DNA of 64,000 nt, from assembly GCF_003350535.1 (NCBI RefSeq), contig NZ_QQBB01000005.1:248001-312000 (forward strand). The letters run 5' to 3'. Positions 9,385 to 18,300 of this stretch are shown one piece after another (the stretch's first letter is position 1; each line of letters opens with the position of its first letter). The notes under the pieces were generated by a model that worked only from the letters and a program-made list of their open reading frames with translations, searched no databases and was not told the DNA's origin. Source of the stretch: Microvirga subterranea. GTDB lineage: Bacteria > Pseudomonadota > Alphaproteobacteria > Rhizobiales > Beijerinckiaceae. Position numbers and translations under genes: made by a program.

Positions 9385-9908
9385 TGGCGCTCGCATCCTT
9401 TGACCGAAGCCTCGCGGAAGTGCTGCGGCACGAGGGCGGCTTCGTCCAGCATCCGGCCGATCCGGGCGGAGCCACCAAGCACGGCATCACCCGCGCGACC
9501 CTATCGCGGTTCCGCGGCCGTCCCGTTTCGGTCGAGGACGTGCGGGCGCTGACGCGGGAGGAGGCCGGGACCATCTACCGCCGCCACTACTGGGACGCGG
9601 TCCGGGGCGACGAGCTTCCCGCAGGCGTCGACCTCGCCCTCTTCGACTTCGCGGTCAATTCCGGCCCGGAGCGTGCGGTCCGCAGGCTCCAGGGCATCCT
9701 TGGCGTTCCGGCCGACGGCGTCGTCGGCCCCCGCACCCTCGCGGCCGCGCGCAATGCCGAGGCCGCGGACGTCATCCGCCGCCTGACCCGGGCGCGGCAC
9801 ACCTTCCTCTCCGGCCTCGCGTCCTGGCCCATCTTCGGGCGCGGATGGCGCAGCCGGGTTCTCGCGGTCGAGCAGGAGGCCCTCCGGCTCGACCGATCCT
9901 CATCCTGA
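9384..9908 (+). CDS. GH108 family N-acetylmuramidase (endolysin)
   Basis: A 174-residue lysozyme of glycoside hydrolase family 108, with a C-terminal peptidoglycan-binding-like segment. The catalytic Glu is E17 in VLRHEGGF. The family signature HPADPGGATKHGIT follows, then YWDAVRGDELPAG and LFDFAVNSGP. It would cleave the glycan backbone for particle release. ATG 9384 overlaps the fibre stop by one base (TGATG); GTG 9381 is possible but less likely. It has no signal peptide, so it probably depends on the holin-like protein encoded 16 bases downstream. Confidence 0.9.
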   Translation: MALASFDRSLAEVLRHEGGFVQHPADPGGATKHGITRATLSRFRGRPVSVEDVRALTREEAGTIYRRHYWDAVRGDELPAGVDLALFDFAVNSGPERAVRRLQGILGVPADGVVGPRTLAAARNAEAADVIRRLTRARHTFLSGLASWPIFGRGWRSRVLAVEQEALRLDRSSS

Positions 9909-9924
9909 CCGAAAGGATCTCTCC

Positions 9925-10134
9925 ATGATCGACACCAAGACCATCCTGGCCAGCCGCACGGTCTGGGCCAACCTCGTCGGCCTCGCGGCCCTCGTGCTCG
10001 GGCTGATCGGCTTCGACACGTCCGACCTCCGGACCGAGGCCTTCGCCGAGGCCGCCGCCCAGCTCGTGGGCGCTGCGAGCTTCGTGGCCTCCACAGTCTT
10101 CCGGATTCTGGCCACCCGGCAAATCATGAGCTAG
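9925..10134 (+). CDS. Small membrane protein, possible holin
   Basis: A 69-residue protein with two predicted membrane segments: about residues 13-31 (VWANLVGLAALVLGLIGF) and 43-61 (AAAQLVGAASFVASTVFRI). GAAAGGA precedes the ATG. Size, topology and position directly after an endolysin without a signal peptide suggest a holin-type pore. Sequence alone does not prove this, and it could be a small membrane protein of other function. Confidence 0.65.
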   Translation: MIDTKTILASRTVWANLVGLAALVLGLIGFDTSDLRTEAFAEAAAQLVGAASFVASTVFRILATRQIMS

Positions 10135-10141
10135 TGTTACA

Positions 10142-10157
10142 TTCAGACTTCGTTCAG
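10142..10157. promoter_or_regulatory. Direct repeat TTCAG-N6-TTCAG, candidate response-regulator site
   Basis: TTCAG at 10142-10146 and again at 10153-10157 lie exactly 11 bases apart, one helical turn. That is the usual layout of OmpR/PhoB-type response regulator boxes. It sits just upstream of the feuN-like gene, so autoregulation by the adjacent FeuP-like regulator is a reasonable inference. No clear -10 could be assigned. Confidence 0.45.
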
Positions 10158-10180
10158 TGCCGAAAGGGCATGTTCCGGCC

Positions 10181-10495
10181 ATGCGTCTGATCTGGCTCGT
10201 CATCATGTGGTGGGGATTCCTGGGTGCCGCGCACGCGCAGAGCGCGTCGGCGGCCCTTCAGGACTGCCTGCAGCCGCGAGAAATGCAGGCGGCGGTCGCG
10301 TCCAAGGACGTCGTCGCCCCGGCCGCCGCCGTCATGACCGCGCGGCGCCAGGTGCCGAACGCCGACGTGGTGCGGGCCAATCTCTGCCGGAACAGCGACG
10401 AGCTGGTTTACGTCATCGTGGCCTTGCAGAGGGACGGTCGGATCGTGCAAGTGATGATCGACGGGTCTTCGGGACGCGTGAAATCGGTTCATTAA
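10181..10495 (+). CDS. feuN: Small periplasmic PepSY-like protein, FeuN-like
   Basis: A 104-residue secreted protein with signal peptide MRLIWLVIMWWGFLGAAHAQ (cleavage after AHA) and a C-terminal strand pattern like PepSY domains (VYVIVALQRDGRIVQVMI, then DGSSGRV). In Sinorhizobium meliloti, FeuN is a small periplasmic protein encoded just before feuP-feuQ that holds this two-component system in check. Position, size and export match; direct sequence similarity to FeuN is not something I can compute. A GTG at 10157 could add eight residues but would spoil the signal peptide start. The feuP-like gene starts 16 bases downstream. Confidence 0.65.
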   Translation: MRLIWLVIMWWGFLGAAHAQSASAALQDCLQPREMQAAVASKDVVAPAAAVMTARRQVPNADVVRANLCRNSDELVYVIVALQRDGRIVQVMIDGSSGRVKSVH

Positions 10496-10510
10496 GGAAA
10501 GCTGGAAAGC

Positions 10511-11182
10511 GTGCGCCTTCTCGTTGTCGAGGATGATGCGATCCTCAATCGCCAGATCGTGACCTCCCTGGAACAGGCCGGCTACGCGGTCGACTCCGCC
10601 TCGGACGGCGAGGAGGGGCAGTTCCTGGGCGATACCGAGCCCTACGACGCCGTGATCCTCGATCTCGGGCTGCCGAAGGTCGACGGCGTCACCGTGCTCA
10701 ACGCCTGGCGACGCGAGGGCCGGAAGATGCCGGTCATCATCCTGACCGCCCGCGATCGCTGGAGCGACAAGGTGCAGGGCTTCGACGCCGGCGCGGACGA
10801 CTACGTGACCAAGCCCTTCCACATGGAGGAGCTCTTGGCCCGCGTCCGCGCCCTCCTGCGCCGGGCCACCGGCCACGCCACGAGCGAGATCAGCTGCGGC
10901 CCGGTCAAGCTCGACACCCGCTCCGGCCGGGTGACGGTCGACGGCAATCCGGTCAAGCTGACCTCCCACGAGTACCGGCTGCTCTCCTACCTGATGCACC
11001 ATACCGGCCGCATCGTGTCCCGGGGGGAGCTGACCGAGCACCTCTACGACCAGGACTTCGACCGCGACTCGAACACGATCGAGGTGTTCATCGGCCGCCT
11101 GCGCAAGAAGCTCGGGGTCGACATCATCCAGACCGTGCGCGGCCTGGGCTACCTTCTCGACGCAGGCCAGACCAGGACGTGA
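10511..11182 (+). CDS. feuP: OmpR-family response regulator, FeuP-like
   Basis: A 223-residue response regulator. The receiver domain (residues 1-115) has the acidic pair in VVEDD, the phosphoacceptor D51 in AVILDLGLPKVDG, and K in YVTKPFHMEELLARVR. The C-terminal winged helix (about 125-220) ends with the FIGRLRKKLGVDIIQTVRGLGYLL class. It begins with GTG 10511. Context (a FeuN-like gene before, a PhoQ/FeuQ-type kinase overlapping by four bases after, then ccmI-ccmE-ccmF-ccmH, degP and glnE) matches the FeuP locus of rhizobia and Brucella, where FeuP controls envelope-related genes. Name confidence is moderate, family confidence high. Confidence 0.9.
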   Translation: MRLLVVEDDAILNRQIVTSLEQAGYAVDSASDGEEGQFLGDTEPYDAVILDLGLPKVDGVTVLNAWRREGRKMPVIILTARDRWSDKVQGFDAGADDYVTKPFHMEELLARVRALLRRATGHATSEISCGPVKLDTRSGRVTVDGNPVKLTSHEYRLLSYLMHHTGRIVSRGELTEHLYDQDFDRDSNTIEVFIGRLRKKLGVDIIQTVRGLGYLLDAGQTRT

Positions 11183-12576
11183 GGGGCCTGCAGCCGATCC
11201 TGAAGGGATTCGCGGGCCGCTCGATCGCGGTTCGCCTCGCGGCATCGTCGGTCTTCTGGAGCTTCGTGATCCTGCTGATCGCGGGGCTCATCCTCTCCAC
11301 CCTCTACCGCGAGAACACGGAGCGGGCCTTCGACCAGCGCCTGCTGGTCAATGCCAACACGCTTGCGTCGAACCTCGTCGCGCCGGGCGCGCCGGACCGG
11401 GACCTCGGCCCCATCGGCGACCCGCGCTTCGAGCTGCCCCTGTCCGGCTGGTACTGGCAGGTCACCCGCCCGAACGCCAAGCCCGACGAGGTGCGCTCCT
11501 CCAAGTCCCTCTTCGGCGGGCAACTCCCGGCGCTGGCGCGCTCCGGCAACGAGGCCTTCGGGCAGATCCGCCGCGGCTACGGCAAGGCGCCGGACGACCG
11601 GGACCTGCGCATCATCGAGCGCGACATCGACCTCGGGGAGGACGGGCGCTTCATCATCCGGGTGGCCGGTCCCGCCGACGAGATCGAAACCGCGGTGCGC
11701 AGCTTCCTGTTCGCCCTCACGGTTACGTTCGCGCTCCTGGGCCTCGCGCTCGGCTTCACGACCCTGCTGCAGATCCGCTTCGGCCTGCGGCCGCTCGCCA
11801 ACCTGCGCAGCGCACTCGGCGCCATCCGGCGCGGGGAGGCGGAGCGGATCGCGGGCGAATACCCGCACGACATCGCCCCGCTCGCCAGCGAGTTGAACCT
11901 GCTGCTCGACACGAATCGGGAGATCCTGGAGCGGGCCCGCACCCAGGTCGGCAACCTGGCCCATGCGCTCAAGACGCCGCTCAGCATCATCGTCAACGAG
12001 GCCGAGAACGCTCCCGAGGACGTCGCCGCCAAGGTGCGCGAGCAGGCGGCGCTCATGCGCGACCAGGTGAACTACTACCTCGACCGCGCCCGTGCGGCGG
12101 CGCTCGCCGGAACCTTGGGAACGCTGACGGACGTAGAGCCCGTGATCGACGGCCTCGCCCGGACCTTCGCCAAGATCTACCGGGACAAGGACCTGGCGGT
12201 GGAGCTCGCGATCCCGAAGGGCCTGCGCTTCCGGGGCGAGAAGCAGGACCTGGAGGAGATGGCCGGCAACCTCATCGACAACGCAGCCAAATGGGCCGAC
12301 GGCAAGGTGGTGGTGATGGCCGAAGTCCTGCGCGAGGGCGCCGACCGGGCGCGCATCCGCCTCCTGATCGACGACGACGGGCCGGGCCTGCCCGAGGCCG
12401 CGCGCAGCGAGATGATCAAGCGCGGGCGCCGCCTCGACGAGACCAAGCCGGGCTCCGGACTGGGCCTCTCCATCGTCAGCGACCTCGCGGCGCTCTACCG
12501 CGGCTCCTTGAGCCTCGAGGCCTCCCCAATGGGCGGGTTGCGGGCCGTTCTGGAGCTTCCGGGGGACAAAGCTTGA
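11179..12576 (+). CDS. feuQ: Sensor histidine kinase, FeuQ-like
   Basis: A 465-residue membrane sensor kinase. Membrane segment 1 is near residues 22-44 (FWSFVILLIAGLILSTLY). A periplasmic sensing domain (about 45-170) follows, then membrane segment 2 (about 175-198, FLFALTVTFALLGLALGF), HAMP, the H box with H262 (NLAHALKTPLSII), and the ATPase boxes NLIDNAAKWA, DDDGPGLP and GSGLGLSIVSDLAALY. The H box type HALKTPL is that of the PhoQ/FeuQ group. The GTG start overlaps the feuP stop (GTGA), so the two are translationally coupled. It probably senses an envelope or osmotic cue and interacts with the FeuN-like protein. Confidence 0.88.
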   Translation: MRGLQPILKGFAGRSIAVRLAASSVFWSFVILLIAGLILSTLYRENTERAFDQRLLVNANTLASNLVAPGAPDRDLGPIGDPRFELPLSGWYWQVTRPNAKPDEVRSSKSLFGGQLPALARSGNEAFGQIRRGYGKAPDDRDLRIIERDIDLGEDGRFIIRVAGPADEIETAVRSFLFALTVTFALLGLALGFTTLLQIRFGLRPLANLRSALGAIRRGEAERIAGEYPHDIAPLASELNLLLDTNREILERARTQVGNLAHALKTPLSIIVNEAENAPEDVAAKVREQAALMRDQVNYYLDRARAAALAGTLGTLTDVEPVIDGLARTFAKIYRDKDLAVELAIPKGLRFRGEKQDLEEMAGNLIDNAAKWADGKVVVMAEVLREGADRARIRLLIDDDGPGLPEAARSEMIKRGRRLDETKPGSGLGLSIVSDLAALYRGSLSLEASPMGGLRAVLELPGDKA

Positions 12577-12646
12577 CGGCGCGCGCTTTGCGCGTGACAC
12601 CGTGCCACCATCGTGCTTGAGGGCGGCACGGGTTAATTAGGGGCTC

Positions 12647-13744
12647 ATGGTGATCTGGATAATACTCCTGGCAATGACGGCCGCTGCCGTGATGGTGGTT
12701 CTGTGGCCGCTGTCGCGCCATTCGGCCGTTCGCGGGCAGGCGGATCCCAACGTCCAGTTCTATCGGGACCAGATCGCCGAGATCGAGCGCGACCGGGAGC
12801 GCGGCGCGCTCCTGCCCGCCGAGGCGGAGGCCGCCAAGGCCGAGGCCGGCCGCCGGCTCCTGCGCGCCACGGGCCTGGAGGACACCGCCTCCGCGGCCGT
12901 CGGCGAGCCGGCCCTGCGCCGCCGCCGCGCGGTGTCGACGCTGGCCCTGTCGGTCGTGCCGATTCTCGCCATCGCGGTTTACGGCGCCTACGGGTCCCCG
13001 CATATCTTCGACCGTCCCGTCGCAAATGCGCCGCAGCCGCAGGCGCAGACCCAGGACCTCGCCACCGCCGTGTCGCAGATCGAGACCCACCTCGCCCAGC
13101 ACCCTCAGGACGGGCGCGGCTGGGAGGTGCTCGCTCCGGTCTACATCCGCATGGGCCGGGTGGACGATGCGGTGAAGGCCTACGAATCGGCCCTGCGCAT
13201 CCTGGGCGACGATGCCGACCGGCTGTCCAATTACGGCGAGGCCCTCGTCCTCGCCAGGAACGGGCTGATCTCGAGCGACGCGCAGGCCGCGTTCGAGAAG
13301 GCCGTGAAGCTCGATGCCGGCGCCCCCAAGGCGCGCTTCTATCTCGCCCAGGCCGCCGAGCAGGACGGACAGGTCGAGAAGGCGAAGGCCGCCTATACCG
13401 ACCTCCTGTCGATCTCGCCCGCCGATGCCCCGTGGGTTTCGCTGGTCCGGGAGCAGCTGACCCGGCTCGGCGCACCGGTGCCGCCGGCTGCGGCGCAGGC
13501 CCCGCAGGTGGGCGCCGCCGACATCCAGCGCATGGTGTCCGGCCTCGCGGAGCGCCTCGAATCGCAAGGCGGCAGCCCGGAGGAATGGGCGCGACTCATG
13601 CGCTCCTATGCGGTCCTGGGCCAACGTGATAAAGCAGAGGCCGCAGCCCAGAGGGCCCGCCAGGCGCTGGCGCAGGACGATGCGGGGCTGAAGACCATCG
13701 AAGCGATGGCCCGTGAACTGAAATTGACTGACGCTGCGCAATGA
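12647..13744 (+). CDS. ccmI: Cytochrome c maturation protein CcmI (CycH)
   Basis: A 365-residue inner-membrane chaperone of System I cytochrome c biogenesis that presents apocytochrome to the haem lyase. The N-terminal membrane segment (residues 2-19, [19 protein letters not shown]) is followed by the cytoplasmic helical loop ([16 protein letters not shown]). The second segment is about 98-117, and a periplasmic TPR domain covers about 140-300 ([19 protein letters not shown]). Its stop overlaps ccmE (ATGA), so it heads the ccmI-E-F-H operon. Confidence 0.93.
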   Translation: MVIWIILLAMTAAAVMVVLWPLSRHSAVRGQADPNVQFYRDQIAEIERDRERGALLPAEAEAAKAEAGRRLLRATGLEDTASAAVGEPALRRRRAVSTLALSVVPILAIAVYGAYGSPHIFDRPVANAPQPQAQTQDLATAVSQIETHLAQHPQDGRGWEVLAPVYIRMGRVDDAVKAYESALRILGDDADRLSNYGEALVLARNGLISSDAQAAFEKAVKLDAGAPKARFYLAQAAEQDGQVEKAKAAYTDLLSISPADAPWVSLVREQLTRLGAPVPPAAAQAPQVGAADIQRMVSGLAERLESQGGSPEEWARLMRSYAVLGQRDKAEAAAQRARQALAQDDAGLKTIEAMARELKLTDAAQ

Positions 13745-14199
13745 CCAGAAAACAACGCCGCCTGACTCTGATCGGTGTTGCCGGCTGCATCCTTGCGGTC
13801 GCCCTCGGCCTCGTGCTGTTCGCCATGAACGACACGATCGTGTTCTTCAACTCGCCCGCCGACGTGCAGGCCAAGAACGTGCAGCCGGGCACGCGCTTCC
13901 GCCTCGGCGGTCTCGTGAAGGAGGGCTCGGTCCAGCGCGGCGCGAACCAGCAGGTCTCCTTCGAGGTCATGGACGCGCAGAGCTCGATCCGCGTGAACTA
14001 CAACGGCCTGCTTCCGGACCTATTCCGCGAAGGGCAGGGGATCGTGGCCGAAGGCGCGCTCGATCCGTCCGGCATCTTCAAGGCCGACACCGTGCTCGCC
14101 AAGCACGACGAGAACTATATGCCCCGTGAGGTCGCCGATGCCCTGAAGAAGCAGGGTCATTGGCAAGGCGAGGCGAACGCCGCGCCGCAGACGCAGTAA
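13741..14199 (+). CDS. ccmE: Cytochrome c maturation haem chaperone CcmE
   Basis: This 152-residue membrane-anchored periplasmic haem chaperone binds haem covalently at H122 in AKHDENYMP, with Y126 as the usual axial partner. The N-terminal anchor is about residues 8-28 ([20 protein letters not shown]), then an OB fold ([36 protein letters not shown]). It passes haem to the CcmF/H complex. The ATG overlaps the ccmI stop, and ccmF starts 16 bases downstream. Confidence 0.96.
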   Translation: MTRKQRRLTLIGVAGCILAVALGLVLFAMNDTIVFFNSPADVQAKNVQPGTRFRLGGLVKEGSVQRGANQQVSFEVMDAQSSIRVNYNGLLPDLFREGQGIVAEGALDPSGIFKADTVLAKHDENYMPREVADALKKQGHWQGEANAAPQTQ

Positions 14200-14215
14200 C
14201 GCAAGGAGTGCCATC

Positions 14216-16201
14216 GTGTTGGTCGAGGCCGGACATTTCGCGCTCGCACTCGCGCTCGGATTATCCCTGATCCAGTTCGTGGTGCCGCTCTGGGGCGCCC
14301 GGTCGAACGATCCGGTCCTGATGGCGGTGGCGCCGGCCGCCGCGCTCGCGGTCCTCGCCTGCCTCGCCTTCGCGTTCCTGGCCCTGACGGTCGCCTACGT
14401 GACGTCCGACTTCTCGGTCATCAACGTGGTCGAGAACTCGCATTCGACCAAGCCGATGATCTACAAGATCTCCGGCGTGTGGGGGAACCACGAGGGCTCC
14501 ATGCTCCTGTGGGTCCTGATCCTGGCCCTGTTCGGCGCCGTCGTGGCGCTGTCGCGCAACACCGTTCCGGTGAAGCTGCAGGCCAACACGCTCGCGGTGC
14601 AGGGGCTCGTCACCATCGCGTTCCTGCTCTTCATCCTCATGACGTCCAATCCCTTCACGCGGATCATGCCCGCTCCGTCCGAAGGGCAGGACCTCAACCC
14701 GCTCCTGCAGGATCCGGGCCTCGCGATCCACCCGCCGCTCCTCTACATCGGCTATGTGGGCTTCTCGATCTCCTTCGCGTTCGCCTGCGCGGCGCTGATC
14801 GACGGGCGCATCGACGCGGTCTGGGCGCGCATCGTGCGGCCCTGGACGCTCGGCGCCTGGGTGTTCCTGACGCTCGGCATCGCCATGGGTTCCTACTGGG
14901 CCTATTACGAGCTCGGCTGGGGCGGCTGGTGGTTCTGGGATCCGGTCGAGAACGCCTCGCTCATGCCCTGGCTCGCCGGCACGGCGCTGCTGCACTCCAC
15001 GGTCGTGATGGAGAAGCGCGACGCCCTAAAGGTCTGGACGATCCTGCTCGCGATCCTTACCTTCTCCCTGTCGCTGCTCGGCACCTTCCTGGTCCGCTCG
15101 GGCGTGCTCACCTCGGTCCATTCCTTCGCGGTGGATCCGGAGCGCGGAGTCTTCATCCTCGGCATCCTGATCGTGTTCATCGGCGGCTCGCTGGCGCTCT
15201 TCGCCTGGCGCGCGCCGATGCTGAAGCAGGGCGGCCTGTTCGCGCCGGTCTCCCGCGAGGGCGCGCTCGTCCTCAACAACCTCCTGCTCGCGACCGCCTG
15301 CGCCACCGTCTTCGTCGGCACCCTCTATCCGCTGGCGCTCGAAGTGCTCACCGGCGACAAGATCTCGGTCGGCGCGCCGTTCTTCAACTTCACCTTCCTG
15401 CCGCTCGTGATCCCGCTTCTGTTCCTGGTTCCGATCGGCCAGACCCTCGCCTGGAAACGCGGCAACCTCCTCGGCACGGTGCAGCGACTCTACGCCGTGT
15501 TCGGCATCGCGCTCCTCGTCACCCTGGCGCTCGTCGCATTCCGCGACGGCGGCCCAGTCGCGGCGCCCCTCGGCATCGGCCTCGGCGCCTATCTGGTGCT
15601 CGGCGCCCTGAACGAGATCGTGACCCGCTCCTGGAGCAGGGGGACACCGCTCGCCACCGTCTGGCGCAAGGCCGCGGGCCTGCCGCGCTCGACCTGGGGC
15701 ACCGTCATCGCCCATGCGGGCGTCGGCGTGACCGTGATCGGCATCGCGGCCACTGCCTGGGACGCGGAGGGCCTCGGCACCCTCAAAGCCGGCGACAGCA
15801 TGAGCGCTGGTCCTTACCAAGCGAGGCTCGAGCGCGTGGTGCCGCGCCAGGAAGCCAATTATCGCGAGGATGTCGCCCTCATGCGGATCTTCCGCAACGG
15901 GCAGGAACTCGGCACGGTCGAGACCATGAAGCGCCTCTACGTGACGCGCGGCATGCCGACCACGGAGGCCGGCATCATGACCGTGGGCCTCAGCCAGGTC
16001 TATGTGAGCATCGGCGAGGTCCATGCGGACGGCACCATCGGCATGCGCATCTACCACAAGCCGCTCGTGCTGCTGATCTGGCTGGGCGCGGTCGTCATGG
16101 CGGCGGGCGGAGGGCTCTCGCTCACGGACCGGCGCCTGCGCATCGGGGCGCCCACCCGGGCCAGGACCGCACCTCCGGCCTCGGCCGTTCCGGCGGAGTA
16201 G
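14216..16201 (+). CDS. ccmF: Haem lyase subunit CcmF
   Basis: A 661-residue polytopic membrane protein, the haem lyase core that transfers haem from CcmE to apocytochrome c. The haem-handling WWD motif is WGGWWFWDPVENASLMPWL, about residues 239-257. Many hydrophobic segments with conserved His surround it (IHPPLLYIGYVG, LLHSTVVMEKR). GTG 14216 is preceded by AAGGAG at 14203-14208. Length is normal for the family. Confidence 0.96.
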   Translation: MLVEAGHFALALALGLSLIQFVVPLWGARSNDPVLMAVAPAAALAVLACLAFAFLALTVAYVTSDFSVINVVENSHSTKPMIYKISGVWGNHEGSMLLWVLILALFGAVVALSRNTVPVKLQANTLAVQGLVTIAFLLFILMTSNPFTRIMPAPSEGQDLNPLLQDPGLAIHPPLLYIGYVGFSISFAFACAALIDGRIDAVWARIVRPWTLGAWVFLTLGIAMGSYWAYYELGWGGWWFWDPVENASLMPWLAGTALLHSTVVMEKRDALKVWTILLAILTFSLSLLGTFLVRSGVLTSVHSFAVDPERGVFILGILIVFIGGSLALFAWRAPMLKQGGLFAPVSREGALVLNNLLLATACATVFVGTLYPLALEVLTGDKISVGAPFFNFTFLPLVIPLLFLVPIGQTLAWKRGNLLGTVQRLYAVFGIALLVTLALVAFRDGGPVAAPLGIGLGAYLVLGALNEIVTRSWSRGTPLATVWRKAAGLPRSTWGTVIAHAGVGVTVIGIAATAWDAEGLGTLKAGDSMSAGPYQARLERVVPRQEANYREDVALMRIFRNGQELGTVETMKRLYVTRGMPTTEAGIMTVGLSQVYVSIGEVHADGTIGMRIYHKPLVLLIWLGAVVMAAGGGLSLTDRRLRIGAPTRARTAPPASAVPAE

Positions 16202-16206
16202 GGGCC

Positions 16207-16668
16207 ATGCGGTTCGTTCTCGCGCTTCTGGCGACGCTCTTCGTCGGCACCGCCGTCCATGCGGTCCAGCCCGACGAGGTGCTGAAGGACCCGGCTCTGG
16301 AGCAGCGGGCCAGGAAGATCTCCGCGGGCCTGCGCTGCATGGTGTGCCAGAATCAGTCTATCGACGATTCCGATGCGCCCCTCGCCAAGGACCTGCGCCT
16401 TCTCGTGCGCGAGCGACTGCAGGCCGGCGACAGCAACGAGCAGGTCGAGAACTACCTCGTTCAGCGCTACGGCGAATTCGTGCTGCTCAAGCCCACCTTC
16501 GGGGCCCATACGCTGCTGTTATGGCTCGCGCCGGCCCTTGTGCTGGTCCTGGGCGGGATCGGCGCCTGGACGGCCCTGCGCCGCCGCCCGCAGGCCGCCG
16601 CGACGGCCCTCGACCCGAACGAGCAGGAGGCCGTGCAGGCCCTGCTCGAACGCGACCAGGGGCGCTGA
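16207..16668 (+). CDS. ccmH: Cytochrome c maturation thiol protein CcmH (CycL)
   Basis: A 153-residue thiol-redox protein that reduces apocytochrome CXXC before haem attachment. Signal peptide MRFVLALLATLFVGTAVHA, then the signature LRCMVCQNQSI with C44 and C47, and a C-terminal membrane anchor (LLLWLAPALVLVLGGIGAW, about 101-119). It starts 5 bases after ccmF and closes the ccm operon. The short form without a CcmI-like extension fits, since ccmI is separate here. Confidence 0.94.
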   Translation: MRFVLALLATLFVGTAVHAVQPDEVLKDPALEQRARKISAGLRCMVCQNQSIDDSDAPLAKDLRLLVRERLQAGDSNEQVENYLVQRYGEFVLLKPTFGAHTLLLWLAPALVLVLGGIGAWTALRRRPQAAATALDPNEQEAVQALLERDQGR

Positions 16669-16683
16669 CCCGCGGGAAGGGCG

Positions 16684-16809
16684 TCAGCCCTTGGGGTTCA
16701 CGCCGGTGCAGAACTGCGGCGTGTTGATGTTCCAGTTGCCGCATTTGTCGCAGGCCGAGGCCAGCAGTCCCAGCCCGATCACGCAGGCGACTTGGATCAT
16801 GCGCTTCAT
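16684..16809 (-). CDS. 41-residue lipoprotein, Cys-rich
   Basis: A very small gene on the strand opposite ccmH. It encodes MKRMIQVACVIGLGLLASAC, a complete lipoprotein signal with lipobox LASAC, and a 22-residue mature part with further Cys (CDKCGNWN, PQFCTG) ending NPKG. The lipobox, the full stop and the end just 15 bases from ccmH argue that it is real, although I know of no function. The mature Cys pair CDKC may bind a metal or form a disulfide. Confidence 0.65.
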   Translation of the reverse strand: MKRMIQVACVIGLGLLASACDKCGNWNINTPQFCTGVNPKG

Positions 16810-17031
16810 CTCGAAAACCCCCACGGCGGCGCCGCTCGCGCCGCCCGATGAACCTTGGGCGCATCTAGCATCATTGCCGGGCCGACCACAATCGGGCCTC
16901 TCCGTACCGACCCCGTGTGTGACGTCGCAACCTTACGAACATTTCATCTTGAGGTGAGGGTACCGTAAGGCGGCAAACCCCATCTTCCTCCTACGACGAT
17001 CCCAAGAGGGTTCCTCGAGGAGAGACAGAAC

Positions 17032-18237
17032 ATGTTGGACAAGGTTTCCACCCCCCGCAAGCGTATGACCAAGTGGCTCGGCGCGGCGGCCGTCGCGGCG
17101 TTGATCGCGGGCGGCGCTGTCGAGACCGGGCTCGTGGCTCCCAATGCCGCTCACGCCGAACTGCGCTCGGCCTCGCAGCCGATCCAGAACCTGCCGTCCT
17201 TCGCGGACGTGATCGAGCGCGTGAAGCCCGCCGTCGTGGCCGTGAAGGTCAAGGTGCAGAACGTGGCCGACCGCGACGACGACGGCGACGGCCAGCAGTT
17301 CTCCATGCCCGACCTGCCCCCGGGCCATCCGATGGAGCGCTTCTTCCGCCAGTTCCGCGACCAGCAGCAGCCCGGGCAGCGCGGCGATCGCCAGCAGCGT
17401 CCCCGCCAGTTCGGCCAGGCCCTTGGCTCCGGCTTCTTCATCTCGGCCGACGGTTACGTGGTGACGAACAACCACGTGGTCGACAAGGCGAGCTCGGTCA
17501 CCGTCACCATGGATGACGGCAAGGAACTCGACGCCAAGGTGATCGGCACCGACCCGAAGACGGACCTCGCCCTGCTGAAGGTCGAGGGCAGCGACTTCCC
17601 CTACGTCCGCCTTGCCGGCCAGAAGGCTCGCATCGGCGACTGGGTCGTGGCCATCGGCAACCCGTTCGGGCTCGGCGGCACCGTGACGGCCGGCATCGTC
17701 TCGGCCCAGCACCGCGACATCGGCGCGGGTCCCTACGACGACTTCATCCAGATCGACGCCTCCGTGAACCGGGGCAACTCGGGCGGCCCGACCTTCAACC
17801 TCTCGGGCGAGGTCGTGGGCGTGAACACGGCGATCTTCTCGCCTTCCGGCGGCAACGTGGGCATCGCCTTCGCGATCCCGGCGAGCACCGTCGAGACGGT
17901 CGTGAACTCGCTCAAGGAGAACGGCTCGGTCACCCGCGGCTTCATCGGCGTGCAGATGCAGCCGGTCACCAAGGAAATCGCGGAGGCGATCGGCCTCAGC
18001 GAGCCTAAGGGCGCGCTCGTGGCGGAAGCCATGAAGGACAGCCCTGCCGCCAAGGCCGGCGTGAAGACCGGCGACACCATCGTGGCCGTCGACGGTCAGC
18101 CGATCCGCGAAGCCAAGGACCTGTCGCGCAAGATTGCGAACGTGGCCCCCGGCAAGTCCGTGTCGCTCACGCTCTACCGTGACGGCAAGGAGCGGAACGT
18201 GACCCTCGAGGTCGCCTCTCAGCCGAAGGGAATCTAA
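17032..18237 (+). CDS. degP: Periplasmic serine protease, HtrA/DegP family
   Basis: A 401-residue trypsin-like protease and chaperone for misfolded envelope proteins. The N-terminal export signal includes LGAAAVAALIAGGAV and a likely AHA cleavage site. The catalytic triad is H148 (TNNHVVD), D178 (KTDLALLKV) and S250 (NRGNSGGP). One PDZ domain follows (about 300-390: GFIGVQMQPVTKEIAEAIG, AAKAGVKTGDTIVAVDGQPI). Classical DegP has two PDZ domains; this is the one-PDZ form. AGGAGAG lies 8 bases before the ATG. A terminator follows at 18255. Confidence 0.93.
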   Translation: MLDKVSTPRKRMTKWLGAAAVAALIAGGAVETGLVAPNAAHAELRSASQPIQNLPSFADVIERVKPAVVAVKVKVQNVADRDDDGDGQQFSMPDLPPGHPMERFFRQFRDQQQPGQRGDRQQRPRQFGQALGSGFFISADGYVVTNNHVVDKASSVTVTMDDGKELDAKVIGTDPKTDLALLKVEGSDFPYVRLAGQKARIGDWVVAIGNPFGLGGTVTAGIVSAQHRDIGAGPYDDFIQIDASVNRGNSGGPTFNLSGEVVGVNTAIFSPSGGNVGIAFAIPASTVETVVNSLKENGSVTRGFIGVQMQPVTKEIAEAIGLSEPKGALVAEAMKDSPAAKAGVKTGDTIVAVDGQPIREAKDLSRKIANVAPGKSVSLTLYRDGKERNVTLEVASQPKGI

Positions 18238-18254
18238 CCCCCTCGGCCGGAACA

Positions 18255-18296
18255 GGACCCGGAGTTCCCAGCCCCTCGCGTACTCCGGGCCCTTTT
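18255..18296 (+). terminator. Rho-independent terminator after degP
   Basis: GGACCCGGAGT (18255-18265) pairs with ACTCCGGGCCC (18282-18292) with one mismatch and is followed by TTTT. It lies 18 bases after the degP stop and separates degP from the second two-component pair. Confidence 0.7.
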
Positions 18297-18300
18297 CCCA

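Noticed and set aside
16930..16990. Heat-shock sigma-32 promoter before degP
   Set aside because: CTTG and CCATCT are present but 28 bases apart, too far for a promoter.
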